Below are positions 1 through 7,420 of a DNA stretch of 9,453 bases, one piece after another. Source of the DNA: Pyrinomonadaceae bacterium. Its GTDB lineage: Bacteria > Acidobacteriota > Blastocatellia > Pyrinomonadales > Pyrinomonadaceae. The stretch covers positions 1 to 9,453 of the forward strand of contig JACCRA010000793.1 in assembly GCA_013813825.1 (NCBI GenBank), given 5' to 3'. The first letter of the stretch is position 1. Each line of letters begins with the position of its first letter. The translations under genes were made by a program, and so were the position numbers. The notes beneath the pieces are model-generated. The model had not been told where the DNA came from. It saw only the letters and a list, made by a program, of their open reading frames with translations, and did not search any database.

Positions 1-457
1 GCGCCACGCGACGCACTTCCAAGTCTTCGCCGGTCGTATCGTCTTGCAAAACATTCGCCGCGACTTCCTGCCTAAACGATTGATCGATGGCGCGCTGGCG
101 GGCAATCGCGGCCAACCGCGCCAACTCGGCGCGGCGCGCGGCCTCGGCCCGCCGGCGGCGCTCTTCGGCTTCACGTCGCGCCTGCGCCAGACGCTCGCGC
201 CGCGATGCCTGACGGTCTTTGCGCCCCCCCCCGGCGCGCCGGTCGTTCTTTTGGGCGCGCGTTTCTTTCGCTGAAGATTTTTTGTTGGAGGCTTGCTCGC
301 GCTTGGCGTGCGAACTCTTTTCGGAGCGCGCGCCTTTCTTCGCCGGCGCGGCGGTCTTCGCGGCTTGGCGCGGCGCGGCTTGGCCGATGCTGGCTCCGAA
401 ACAAAAACCGAGTAAAAGGAAGAGGGGAAGGATAGGGGTGCGTAGCGTTCGCGTCAT
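1..457 (-). CDS. Secreted Lys/Ala/Arg-rich protein, N-terminal part; possibly a penicillin-binding transpeptidase
   Basis: The frame is open from ATG at 457 to the left edge (152 codons), so the C-terminal part is missing. AGAGAGG (467-473) lies 9 bases upstream and supports this start. Residues 2-6 (TRTLR) are basic, 8-25 are hydrophobic, and a signal peptide cleavage near residue 28 is plausible. Residues 29-75 are Lys/Ala/Ser-rich and look disordered. Three glycines (76-78) come from a run of nine G. Residues 80-130 are an Arg/Glu/Ala-rich likely coiled coil, and the visible part ends in the motif DDTTGEDLEVRRVA. From memory, this basic start followed by a 'DDxTGEDxEVRRxAVxALG'-type motif precedes the transpeptidase domain in some acidobacterial penicillin-binding proteins. 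The catalytic domain is outside the window, so that assignment is an inference. The coding call itself is strong. Confidence 0.75.
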   Translation of the reverse strand, partial: MTRTLRTPILPLFLLLGFCFGASIGQAAPRQAAKTAAPAKKGARSEKSSHAKREQASNKKSSAKETRAQKNDRRAGGGRKDRQASRRERLAQARREAEERRRRAEAARRAELARLAAIARQRAIDQSFRQEVAANVLQDDTTGEDLEVRRVA

Positions 458-466
458 GGATGGAAA

Positions 467-473
467 CCTCTCT
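467..473 (-). promoter_or_regulatory. Ribosome binding site of the minus-strand gene starting at 457
   Basis: The minus strand reads AGAGAGG, 9 bases before the ATG at 457. It decides this start. Another ATG at 528 on the same strand is out of frame. Confidence 0.6.
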
Positions 474-577
474 GGAAAAATCTGTCGAGAGTCAGGCCGC
501 GTCTCAAGGTCAGGAGGCGCGTCCGCATGAGTGCTTGAGTTAAATGAAAATCCCGGCAACTGGGACATCCCTGCCAA

Positions 578-599
578 CCGGGGCGGGAGACGCGCCCGG
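578..599. repeat. GC-rich hairpin in the divergent intergenic region
   Basis: CCGGG+GCG pairs with CGC+CCCGG around the loop GGAGA, giving 5+3 base pairs interrupted by a one-base irregularity. No T-run follows on either strand, so it does not look like an intrinsic terminator. Its role is unknown. Confidence 0.35.
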
Positions 600-612
600 C
601 ATTGCAATTAGC

Positions 613-628
613 ATCAAGTGATCTTGAT
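613..628. repeat. Inverted repeat ATCAAG-N4-CTTGAT, possible operator
   Basis: Two perfect 6-base arms (613-618 and 623-628) flank TGAT. The site lies between divergent genes, where a dimeric regulator could bind. Arms this short can occur by chance. Confidence 0.25.
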
Positions 629-702
629 CGATAAAGGCCGCCTGATGCCGTTCCTTCAAAGAAACTATCTTAGTTGAGCTTTAACCTTCTGAACCGGCAA
701 GA

Positions 703-738
703 GGGGAGAGACAATCCCCCTAAGTCTCCGAGGGGATT
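703..738. repeat. Overlapping, mutually exclusive hairpins upstream of the kinase promoter
   Basis: AATCCCC (713-719) is a perfect inverted match to GGGGATT (732-738) across a 12-base loop. The same C-run could instead pair with GGGG at 703-706. The right arm touches the candidate -35 at 738-743. It could be an operator or nothing. Confidence 0.25.
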
Positions 739-765
739 TGCGTTGGAGACAGTTGCGACTATAAC
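738..765 (+). promoter_or_regulatory. Candidate sigma-70-type promoter of the kinase operon
   Basis: TTGCGT (738-743), a 16-base spacer and TATAAC (760-765) resemble a housekeeping promoter. It is the best match found by eye in the region, and would leave a leader of about 100 bases before the ATG at 870. Confidence 0.35.
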
Positions 766-869
766 ATTTGAATTCTGAGACAACAACACATAAGTTCAAG
801 CCAGCTCAAAGCAAGACGTAACGACTTCATCCGACGGGTGAATGTGGCTTGCGCTGTCCGCGTTAAGAG

Positions 870-2444
870 ATGAATGTCTTCCGACTGCTCAATAGTTTTC
901 GCGTGCGACTGCTGCTGGTGCTGGCCGCGCTACTCGTCGGCACGTTGGGCGTGCAGTTCTATTTGAATAGCCGCGCTGCCCAGCGCGTTGCCCGCATTAT
1001 CGCCGCACAGGAGCAGGCGCTGGCCGCCGGCATCTCACTCGCCGCGCTAACCCTCCCGACGACTAAACGGCTTGAACTGTTCGACAAAGAGCGCGGGTTT
1101 AACCTGCGTGAGAAGTACGAGGGGCGCGTTACCAACGTCCTGATCGTGAAAGACGAGGGGAGCGTGCCCGGCCAACTCGACGCTAACGATCTCATTGACG
1201 ACAGCCTCGCGCCCGAATTCATTCCAGAAACGCTTGATGACGGCACGGCCAAGTATTTCAAAGTTTCCGAAGCGCGGCTGCCGCGCATGATCAACGCCGA
1301 TCAGGCTGAAATAATCGCCCGCCCGGTCGCGGGCGAGCCGCGCGCATTTACCTTCTCGGCCTCCACCAGTCGGGGACTCAACTTTATTATCGTCGTGCTC
1401 GGCTCGGCGACGGTGCCGGACAGTCAATTGTTCTGGCAATCGTTTCGCCCACTGCTCCCAACGCTGATCGTCCTGCTGCTCGCGATTTTCACCACCGGGC
1501 TGCTGGTGTGGCGCTTTACCCGGCCGATCAACGAACTGTCCAGCGCGGCCCGGCGGGTCGCGGCCGGTGATTTTAATTTCAACGTCCCGGCGGCCAACCG
1601 CGCCGACGAGATGGGCGCGCTGGCGGGCGTTTTCAACGAGATGATCGCTCAACTGCGCCGTATCCGCGAACTCGAAAGCCAGTTACACCAAGTCGAGCGG
1701 TCGGCGGTTGTCGGCCGGCTCGCCTCGGCCATCGCGCATGAAATTCGCAACCCGCTTAACTACATCAATCTCACCCTCGATCACCTCCGCACTTCGCTCG
1801 CGCCCGAAGACGAAAAGAGGCGCGAGCTGGTGCAAAAGCTGATCGACCAACTCAAATCGGAAGTCGCGCGCATCAACACGCGGATCACGGAATTTCTTAA
1901 ATTCACGCGCCCGTCCAAACTCGAACTGTTGCCGTTGCCGCTACGCCCGCTGCTCGAAGACGCGCTCCGTCTTGTGAAGGCGCAAGCCGCCGAAAGCAAC
2001 ATCGAGACCAAGCTCGAAGAGCACGGACCAATGCCGCCCGTCCGCGGCGATGCCGAATCTTTACGATCCGTCTTCACAAACCTTATTATCAATGGCGTGC
2101 AGGCGATGGAGACCAGCGAACAGGCGGGCGGGCGATTAACGGTGACGCTCGAAGCAAACGGCGAGGGGCAGGCCCGCGTCCGTATCGTGGACACCGGACG
2201 CGGCATCGCGCCCGACCACCTCGCGCAGATTTTTGAGCCTTACTTCTCGACCAAAGAGACTGGCACCGGCCTCGGCCTCGCCATCGCGAAAAAGGCCGTC
2301 GAAGATCACGAAGGCACGCTCAGCGTCGCCAGCACGCCGGGCGCGGGAACAACTTTCACGGTCACATTACCAACGACGGAAAGAGGTCAGAGGTCAGAGG
2401 TCAGTAGTAAAACAAAGAGCAATTTGTCTTTTACTGACCTCTGA
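870..2444 (+). CDS. Membrane sensor histidine kinase (HAMP-HisKA-HATPase)
   Basis: This 524-residue kinase probably senses an envelope signal, autophosphorylates on His and passes the phosphate to the regulator encoded next. Transmembrane segments lie near residues 12-30 and 195-214. They enclose about 165 extracytoplasmic residues whose fold I do not recognise (possibly Cache-like). A HAMP linker follows (about 214-264). The H-box AIAHEIRNPLNYI has the phospho-acceptor His290. ATP-binding boxes are N408 (NLIINGVQAM), DTGRGIAP from D441, IFEPYFSTK, and GTGLGLAI from G465. There is no PAS domain, so the layout resembles AtoS/ZraS-type partners of NtrC-family regulators. The start ATG has only a weak AAGAGA next to it. 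The last 20 residues (505-524) are encoded by a palindromic heptamer repeat and are unlikely to belong to the ancestral protein. Confidence 0.95.
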   Translation: MNVFRLLNSFRVRLLLVLAALLVGTLGVQFYLNSRAAQRVARIIAAQEQALAAGISLAALTLPTTKRLELFDKERGFNLREKYEGRVTNVLIVKDEGSVPGQLDANDLIDDSLAPEFIPETLDDGTAKYFKVSEARLPRMINADQAEIIARPVAGEPRAFTFSASTSRGLNFIIVVLGSATVPDSQLFWQSFRPLLPTLIVLLLAIFTTGLLVWRFTRPINELSSAARRVAAGDFNFNVPAANRADEMGALAGVFNEMIAQLRRIRELESQLHQVERSAVVGRLASAIAHEIRNPLNYINLTLDHLRTSLAPEDEKRRELVQKLIDQLKSEVARINTRITEFLKFTRPSKLELLPLPLRPLLEDALRLVKAQAAESNIETKLEEHGPMPPVRGDAESLRSVFTNLIINGVQAMETSEQAGGRLTVTLEANGEGQARVRIVDTGRGIAPDHLAQIFEPYFSTKETGTGLGLAIAKKAVEDHEGTLSVASTPGAGTTFTVTLPTTERGQRSEVSSKTKSNLSFTDL

Positions 2445-2456
2445 CCTCCGACCTCT
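2382..2456. repeat. Long palindrome of tandem GAGGTCA heptamers at the kinase/regulator junction
   Basis: The left arm (2382-2406) has three tandem copies of GAGGTCA. The right arm (2432-2456) is its inverted complement: 24 of 25 positions pair, with a single A/C mismatch (2389/2449). The 25-base centre has further partial pairing (AAAACAAA with TTTGTCTTTT). The kinase stop codon (2442-2444) is inside the right arm. The regulator's Shine-Dalgarno GAGG begins at 2457, directly at the base of the stem. As RNA this would be a very stable intercistronic hairpin. Confidence 0.9.
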
Positions 2457-2460
2457 GAGG
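2457..2460 (+). promoter_or_regulatory. Ribosome binding site of the response regulator, abutting the palindrome
   Basis: GAGG lies 7 bases before the ATG at 2468 and immediately after the last paired base of the palindrome. It favours ATG 2468 over the TTG at 2462. Confidence 0.6.
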
Positions 2461-2467
2461 ATTGAGA

Positions 2468-3823
<1,356 letters not shown>

Positions 3824-3832
<9 letters not shown>

Positions 3833-3907
3833 TGAATGCGAACTGATGAATGATGAATGGAAGGCACAAGCAAGCTGTCCGTCATTCATCATTCATCGTT
3901 TTTCTTC
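3824..3907. repeat. Palindrome of tandem GATGAAT heptamers at the regulator/DUF4126 junction
   Basis: GATGAATGATGAATG (3845-3859) is perfectly complementary to CATTCATCATTCATC (3883-3897), a 15-base-pair stem. It extends outward by AAC/GTT (3841-3843 with 3898-3900, one bulged base) and by GAAGAA/TTCTTC (3824-3829 with 3902-3907). An extra partial copy of the left arm, GAATGATGAATG, lies at 3827-3838 across the regulator's TGA stop. The Shine-Dalgarno of the next gene begins at 3909, just beyond the structure. Confidence 0.85.
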
Positions 3908-3908
3908 T

Positions 3909-3914
3909 GAGGGA
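3909..3914 (+). promoter_or_regulatory. Ribosome binding site of the DUF4126 gene
   Basis: GAGGGA lies 6 bases before ATG 3921. It fixes the start here and excludes an upstream in-frame extension that would read through the palindrome. Confidence 0.75.
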
Positions 3915-3920
3915 CGAAGA

Positions 3921-4541
3921 ATGAACCTGATCGAAATTCTGGGTATTGGTTTGGGCGCGGCGTGGACGGCGGGGATCAATTTGTACGCGACCATCGCGGT
4001 GCTCGGACTGATGCAGCGTTTCGAGATTGCGCGATTACCGGGCGAACTGCAAGTGCTCGACAACCCGTGGATCATCGGCGTCGCGCTGTTCCTCTACGTC
4101 ATCGAATTCGTCGCTGATAAAGTGCCTTACGTCGATTCGGTGTGGGACGCGATCCACACTTTCATCCGCGTCCCGGCGGGCGCGCTGCTGGCGTTCGCAG
4201 CAACCAGCGGCGTCGATCTGCCGCCGGCGGTGCAAATCGTCGCGCTGCTTATCGGCGGCGGCATCGCCCTCTCGACGCATGGGACCAAAGCGACCCTGCG
4301 CGCCGCCGCCAACACGAGTCCCGAACCCTTCTCCAACTGGGCGCTCTCGCTCGGCGAAGACGTGATCGCCATCGGCGCGATCATTCTTGCCGTGCTGCAT
4401 CCGGTTGTCATTATCGGTGTCATCGCCGTCTTTCTTGTGATCCTCGCGTGGATACTCCCGAAGGTGGTTCGCGCCATGCGTCGCCTGTTCGCCAACGCGC
4501 GCTCTTACTTCGGCGGTCGCCGTCCGCTGGCACAGCCGTAA
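3921..4541 (+). CDS. DUF4126 family integral membrane protein
   Basis: This 206-residue protein is mostly hydrophobic. Likely membrane segments lie near residues 5-31, 48-66, 80-95, 98-120 and 140-185, and it has a basic C-terminus (KVVRAMRRLFANARSYFGGRR). The N-terminal GIGLGAAWTAGINLYATIAVLGL, the NPWIIG and DKVPYVDSVWD stretches, and the central THGTKATLRAAANTSPEPFSNW region match what I recall of DUF4126, a family without an assigned function. It starts 88 bases after the regulator stop with a strong ribosome binding site and is probably the third gene of the same transcript. That suggests, without proving, a link to the sensory system. Any function beyond 'membrane protein' would be a guess. 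Confidence 0.85.
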   Translation: MNLIEILGIGLGAAWTAGINLYATIAVLGLMQRFEIARLPGELQVLDNPWIIGVALFLYVIEFVADKVPYVDSVWDAIHTFIRVPAGALLAFAATSGVDLPPAVQIVALLIGGGIALSTHGTKATLRAAANTSPEPFSNWALSLGEDVIAIGAIILAVLHPVVIIGVIAVFLVILAWILPKVVRAMRRLFANARSYFGGRRPLAQP

Positions 4542-4617
4542 CGCGAGTTGGGGAGAGCTTAATCTCGCTCGACAATTCGCGTTACTCCATTGTTCATTTG
4601 TCAGCACGAGAAAAGAT

Positions 4618-4623
4618 AAGGAG
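4618..4623 (+). promoter_or_regulatory. Ribosome binding site that decides a TTG start
   Basis: AAGGAG lies 8 bases before TTG at 4632. The first in-frame ATG would remove about half of the cupin fold, so TTG is the real start. Confidence 0.75.
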
Positions 4624-4631
4624 TCGGGAAC

Positions 4632-4988
4632 TTGGACAAAGTTAGCCTTGAAGAAAAACTCTCGTCGTTCAATGAACATTGGCGGCCGAAGATCGTCGGC
4701 CAGTTGAACGGGCAGGAAGTAAAGCTCGTAAAGTTTCTAGGAGAGTTCGTCTGGCACCATCACGACGATGCTGACGAACTATTCCTCGTCATCAAAGGCC
4801 GGTTTCGAATGGAATATGTAGATCGCGCTGTGTGGCTCGAAGAAGGCGAGTTTATTATCGTGCCGCGCGGCACACAGCACCGGCCGGTGGCCGAGGAAGA
4901 AGTGCAGGTGCTGCTCTTCGAGCCGGCCGCGACGCTTAACACCGGCAACGTCACCGGCGAGATGACCGCGCCGGCAGAGTGGATTTGA
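4632..4988 (+). CDS. Small single-domain cupin protein (TTG start)
   Basis: This 118-residue cytoplasmic protein has one cupin barrel. Motif 1 is HHHDDADELFLVIKG, with metal ligands H42, H44 and E49 and the conserved G56. Motif 2 is GEFIIVPRGTQH, with G72, P78, G80 and the fourth ligand H83. All four expected metal ligands are present, so a metal-binding cupin is well supported. Small cupins of this type include sugar-phosphate isomerase-like proteins, dioxygenases and ligand-sensing proteins, and nothing here singles out a substrate. A 90-base gap from the DUF4126 gene contains a 6-base inverted repeat (ACGCGA 4541-4546, TCGCGT 4577-4582) without a T-run, so readthrough from upstream is possible. 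Confidence 0.92.
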   Translation: MDKVSLEEKLSSFNEHWRPKIVGQLNGQEVKLVKFLGEFVWHHHDDADELFLVIKGRFRMEYVDRAVWLEEGEFIIVPRGTQHRPVAEEEVQVLLFEPAATLNTGNVTGEMTAPAEWI

Positions 4989-5097
4989 ATTGTCCCTGCC
5001 ACTTCTCCTGCCGCAACAACGGCGGCGCGTCGTTCATCGCCTTCCGCAATTTGCTCAAACCAGTTCGTTCATTCACCATTACGTTTTAGAAGTTCTC

Positions 5098-5102
5098 GGA
5101 GG
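5098..5102 (+). promoter_or_regulatory. Ribosome binding site of the DUF4349 lipoprotein
   Basis: GGAGG lies 7 bases before ATG 5110. Together with the lipoprotein signal that follows, it sets the start there rather than at an in-frame TTG at 4990. Confidence 0.8.
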
Positions 5103-5109
5103 TGTCGCG

Positions 5110-6045
5110 ATGCGCCTGTCATGTTTGATCGTTAGTTTCGCGCTGGCTCTTGCCCTCTCAGGCTGTGCCCGCCAAGAATCGAGAAGCGCGGAGTCGGCTG
5201 GTGTTGCGGTGAGTGAATCGGCAGCGCCCGCCAATGCTGATTCTAGGGCACAGAGGGCAGAGCTTGATTTTCAACGTGTCTCGCTGAACCAAGCAGAGCC
5301 GCCGCAGCAGGCGACGACCGAACGTAAAATAATCCGCGACGCGGAGTTGTCTATTGAGACGCCCGCGCCGGCCGAAGGCCAACGCAAGCTCGCGTCCATC
5401 GCTGAAGCCAACGGCGGATTCGTCGTCACGTCCGAAGCGCAACAGCGCGGCTCATCCGGCGGAAATGTCGAGATAGTGAACATGCAGTTGCGCGTCCCGG
5501 CAGCGCGGTTCGAGGCGGCGCTCGGCGAGATTCGCGCCATCGGCGAGCGCGTTCGCTCGGAGAAGATTACCGGCAAGGACGTGACCGAGGAGTTCATCGA
5601 TCTCGAAGCGCGACTCCGCACGCAACGCGCGCTCGAAGCGCAGTTTCTGGAGATCATGAAGCAGGCGAGCAAGGTGTCGGACGCGCTTGAAGTCAACCGC
5701 CAGTTGGCCGAAGTGCGAAACGAGATCGAGCGGGTCGAAGGCCGGCGGCGCTTCCTTCAGAATCAGGCGAGCCTCTCCACCATCAAGGTCACGCTGCAAA
5801 CGCCCGCCCCACTTGTCGGCTCTGACACGAGCGGCTTCTTCCACAGTCTCAAGGAAGCATTCGGCGACGGCATCGACGTGGCGGTTTGGATTATCCTGAC
5901 AGTTGTGCGCGTCGGCATCGCGCTGATTCCCGTCGCCGTCCTCGTCGCGCTGCCCCTCTATCTGCTCTGGCGATGGCTGCGGCGGCGCGTGCGGCGGACG
6001 AGATTGAAAGAGGCGGTCGCCGCCGCACCCGGCCACACCAATTAA
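5110..6045 (+). CDS. DUF4349 domain lipoprotein
   Basis: This 311-residue envelope protein begins with a lipoprotein signal peptide: hydrophobic residues 5-16, then lipobox LSGC with the lipidated Cys19. Residues 20-70 are a low-complexity Ala/Ser/Glu linker. The DUF4349 domain (about 72-234) begins RKIIRDAELSIETP, includes the characteristic GKDVTEEFIDLEARLRTQRALE stretch, has a likely coiled coil at about 155-220, and ends in beta-rich STIKVTLQTPAP. A transmembrane helix (about 258-285) is followed by an Arg-rich cytoplasmic tail. A lipidated N-terminus plus a C-terminal helix is usual for the family, whose function is unknown. It starts 121 bases after the cupin gene and heads an operon with the next two genes. 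Confidence 0.93.
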   Translation: MRLSCLIVSFALALALSGCARQESRSAESAGVAVSESAAPANADSRAQRAELDFQRVSLNQAEPPQQATTERKIIRDAELSIETPAPAEGQRKLASIAEANGGFVVTSEAQQRGSSGGNVEIVNMQLRVPAARFEAALGEIRAIGERVRSEKITGKDVTEEFIDLEARLRTQRALEAQFLEIMKQASKVSDALEVNRQLAEVRNEIERVEGRRRFLQNQASLSTIKVTLQTPAPLVGSDTSGFFHSLKEAFGDGIDVAVWIILTVVRVGIALIPVAVLVALPLYLLWRWLRRRVRRTRLKEAVAAAPGHTN

Positions 6046-6308
6046 TGAGTGAACAGAATTATTTCGCTGTGCTGTTACACGAACGCCGTTGGAGCGTGGT
6101 CGCGGCATTATGTCTGTTGTTGGCGGCAATCATGCTGTGGCGTCGTCAGTTGGACGCGACTTTCGTGATCGCGACGCTCGGCGCGCTCGCTTGGTTTTTA
6201 GACATACGCAACCGCCTGCGCCTGCCGCACATCGAACCGGCCGCAGGCAGACATGAAACGGATGATGGGACGCACGATAAAAACATTGACGACCGTGAAG
6301 ACAAGTAG
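6045..6308 (+). CDS. Small membrane protein translationally coupled to the DUF4349 gene
   Basis: This 87-residue protein begins at ATG 6045, overlapping the upstream TAA stop as TAATG, a classic stop-start coupling signal. It begins MSEQNYFAVLLHERRWS, has two hydrophobic segments (about 19-31 and 36-50), and ends in a highly charged tail rich in Asp, His, Glu and Lys. I do not recognise a family. The coupling and hydrophobic pattern make it credible as a gene and suggest it acts with the DUF4349 lipoprotein at the membrane. Its last 56 bases overlap the proposed start of the next gene in another frame, which may account for the odd composition of the tail. Confidence 0.6.
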   Translation: MSEQNYFAVLLHERRWSVVAALCLLLAAIMLWRRQLDATFVIATLGALAWFLDIRNRLRLPHIEPAAGRHETDDGTHDKNIDDREDK

Positions 6309-6873
6309 GCAATTGGCAAGCAGTATCGCGCAAGGTCTCGCCGTGCTGCTTCTCTTTGTCGCGTCACTGACGACGGCGACGGCTAATGCTGCCACGACGC
6401 CCGAGGCGGAAGTGCGCGGCGCGGTCGAGCAGGCATTTCAGCAATTGCGCTCCGGCAATTATAACGCCCTCTATGACGGACTGCCGAGCGCGACGCAAAA
6501 GCGGCTCGCGCGCGAGCGATTCACGGCGGCGCTGGGTCGAACGCGCGATATATATGAGTTGGATCGCATCGGGATTGAGGCGGTGCGGGTGGCGGGCGAT
6601 CTGGCTGTCGTCGATTCAATTATTTACGGACGAGCGCGCGGCCCGTTGGCGGGTGATGGCAAGATCGTCGCCCGGCAGTATCTCGTCCGCGAAGGCGGGC
6701 GCTGGCGCGTTACCACCGGCGACCGCGTTTCCGTCGCTCCGATGCTCGCGGCCAACCCCGGCTTCGCTAAGAAGTACCCGCCGCGCCAACCGCGCGTCTA
6801 TCTCAGACGCGACGGCCGCTGGGTTGACGTGAGCAATTTGCTCGACACCACCAAGCGGCGTGCGTTGAAGTGA
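6253..6873 (+). CDS. Secreted NTF2-like-fold protein of unknown function
   Basis: This 206-residue protein has a long basic N-terminus (residues 1-26), a hydrophobic core (about 28-42) and a likely signal peptidase site after ANA (residue 46). The mature part starts TTPEAEVRGAVEQAFQQLRSGNYNALYDGL, the helical opening of NTF2-like/DUF4878-type domains. A curved sheet region follows (LAVVDSIIYGRA, KIVARQYLVREGGRWRV). The C-terminus is basic. The fold assignment is from pattern, not a strong family match. The start is uncertain: ATG 6253 has only AGGCAG upstream and gives a 56-base overlap with the previous gene. ATG 6262 or 6265 and TTG 6313 are alternatives, but TTG 6313 would lose the basic part of the signal peptide. 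Confidence 0.8.
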   Translation: MKRMMGRTIKTLTTVKTSRQLASSIAQGLAVLLLFVASLTTATANAATTPEAEVRGAVEQAFQQLRSGNYNALYDGLPSATQKRLARERFTAALGRTRDIYELDRIGIEAVRVAGDLAVVDSIIYGRARGPLAGDGKIVARQYLVREGGRWRVTTGDRVSVAPMLAANPGFAKKYPPRQPRVYLRRDGRWVDVSNLLDTTKRRALK

Positions 6874-6888
6874 GTCAGATGTCCAATC

Positions 6889-6895
6889 GAGGTGA
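6889..6895 (+). promoter_or_regulatory. Ribosome binding site of the AT-rich YcxB-like gene
   Basis: GAGGTGA lies 6 bases before ATG 6902 and supports this start. Confidence 0.7.
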
Positions 6896-6901
6896 CGAAT
6901 A

Positions 6902-7420
6902 ATGGATCGAGAAATTACAGTCAGATATTCTCCTGAACTTATAAAATTTGCTGTTTGGAAATTTTGGGCTCGTTCTATCGGTCTAGGGGGCTTTGTCGCG
7001 TTCGCGGTTACGTCGGTTGCCTTCGTATATTTTCTGGTAAGCGAGGATCGTTCGTGGCTGTTGGGCTTCTTGGCGGCAGTTGTCGGGCTTTGCTTAATTA
7101 TCGGTATTCTGTCTTATTTCATTTATCTGAATCGCTCAATGGAAAAATTCAAACGAATGGAGGTACCTACAGCGAAGTTCCGGTTTACAGATGAGCGAAT
7201 TGGGATAGAATCGAATATAGGTTGGACGGAACTTTCTTGGAAGATGATAGACAAGGTATGGAAATATCCTTCGGTGTGGCTGGTATTTATCGCAAAACAG
7301 GGTTATGTGACTTTACCAACTGCTGATCTTGACGAAGAGTTGAAGCAATTTATTACTCTCCAAGTAAAGGAGAGTAATGGGAAGACATCTAATCAGTCCT
7401 TCGAGCCGACCGCCCGATAG
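6902..7420 (+). CDS. YcxB-like membrane protein, AT-rich, probably acquired
   Basis: This 172-residue protein has two adjacent transmembrane helices (about 24-46 and 53-76). A C-terminal domain follows (about 85-150) with the pattern KFRFTDERIGIESNIGWTELSWKMIDKVWKYPSVWLVFIAKQGYVTLP in pieces. An early beta strand (EITVRYSPELIKF) plus two helices plus this domain matches what I recall of YcxB-like proteins, which have no firm function. Composition is unlike its neighbours: 6901-6960 has 19 G/C of 60, against 42 of 60 at 6661-6720 (hand counts), with AT-rich codons throughout. The last ten residues, SNQSFEPTAR, are encoded by the left arm of a hairpin resembling an integron attC site. The gene looks like a recent arrival, perhaps a cassette. 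Confidence 0.85.
   Translation: MDREITVRYSPELIKFAVWKFWARSIGLGGFVAFAVTSVAFVYFLVSEDRSWLLGFLAAVVGLCLIIGILSYFIYLNRSMEKFKRMEVPTAKFRFTDERIGIESNIGWTELSWKMIDKVWKYPSVWLVFIAKQGYVTLPTADLDEELKQFITLQVKESNGKTSNQSFEPTAR

Larger units (their letters stand above)
458..869. other. Divergent intergenic region
   Basis: These 412 bases separate the minus-strand gene starting at 457 from the kinase gene starting at 870. I see no convincing ORF or RNA gene. The region is less GC-rich than its neighbours. It holds a GC-rich hairpin (578-599), a short inverted repeat (613-628), a pair of overlapping possible hairpins (703-738) and a candidate promoter (738-765). It must contain promoters for both genes; the minus-strand one was not identified. 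Confidence 0.6.

Noticed and set aside
1047..1652. 201-residue minus-strand ORF opposite the kinase gene
   Set aside because: It lies wholly opposite a gene with complete kinase motifs and has a low-complexity Arg/Gly/Gln composition typical of antisense frames in GC-rich DNA.
4035..4679. 214-residue minus-strand ORF across the DUF4126/cupin junction
   Set aside because: It is antisense to two recognised genes, Arg/Asp-rich, with no recognisable domain.
4990..5109. N-terminal extension of the DUF4349 gene to TTG 4990
   Set aside because: It would bury a clear lipoprotein signal peptide, and GGAGG supports ATG 5110.
5452..6129. 225-residue minus-strand ORF opposite the DUF4349 gene
   Set aside because: It is a shadow of a clearly coding gene, with no motif.
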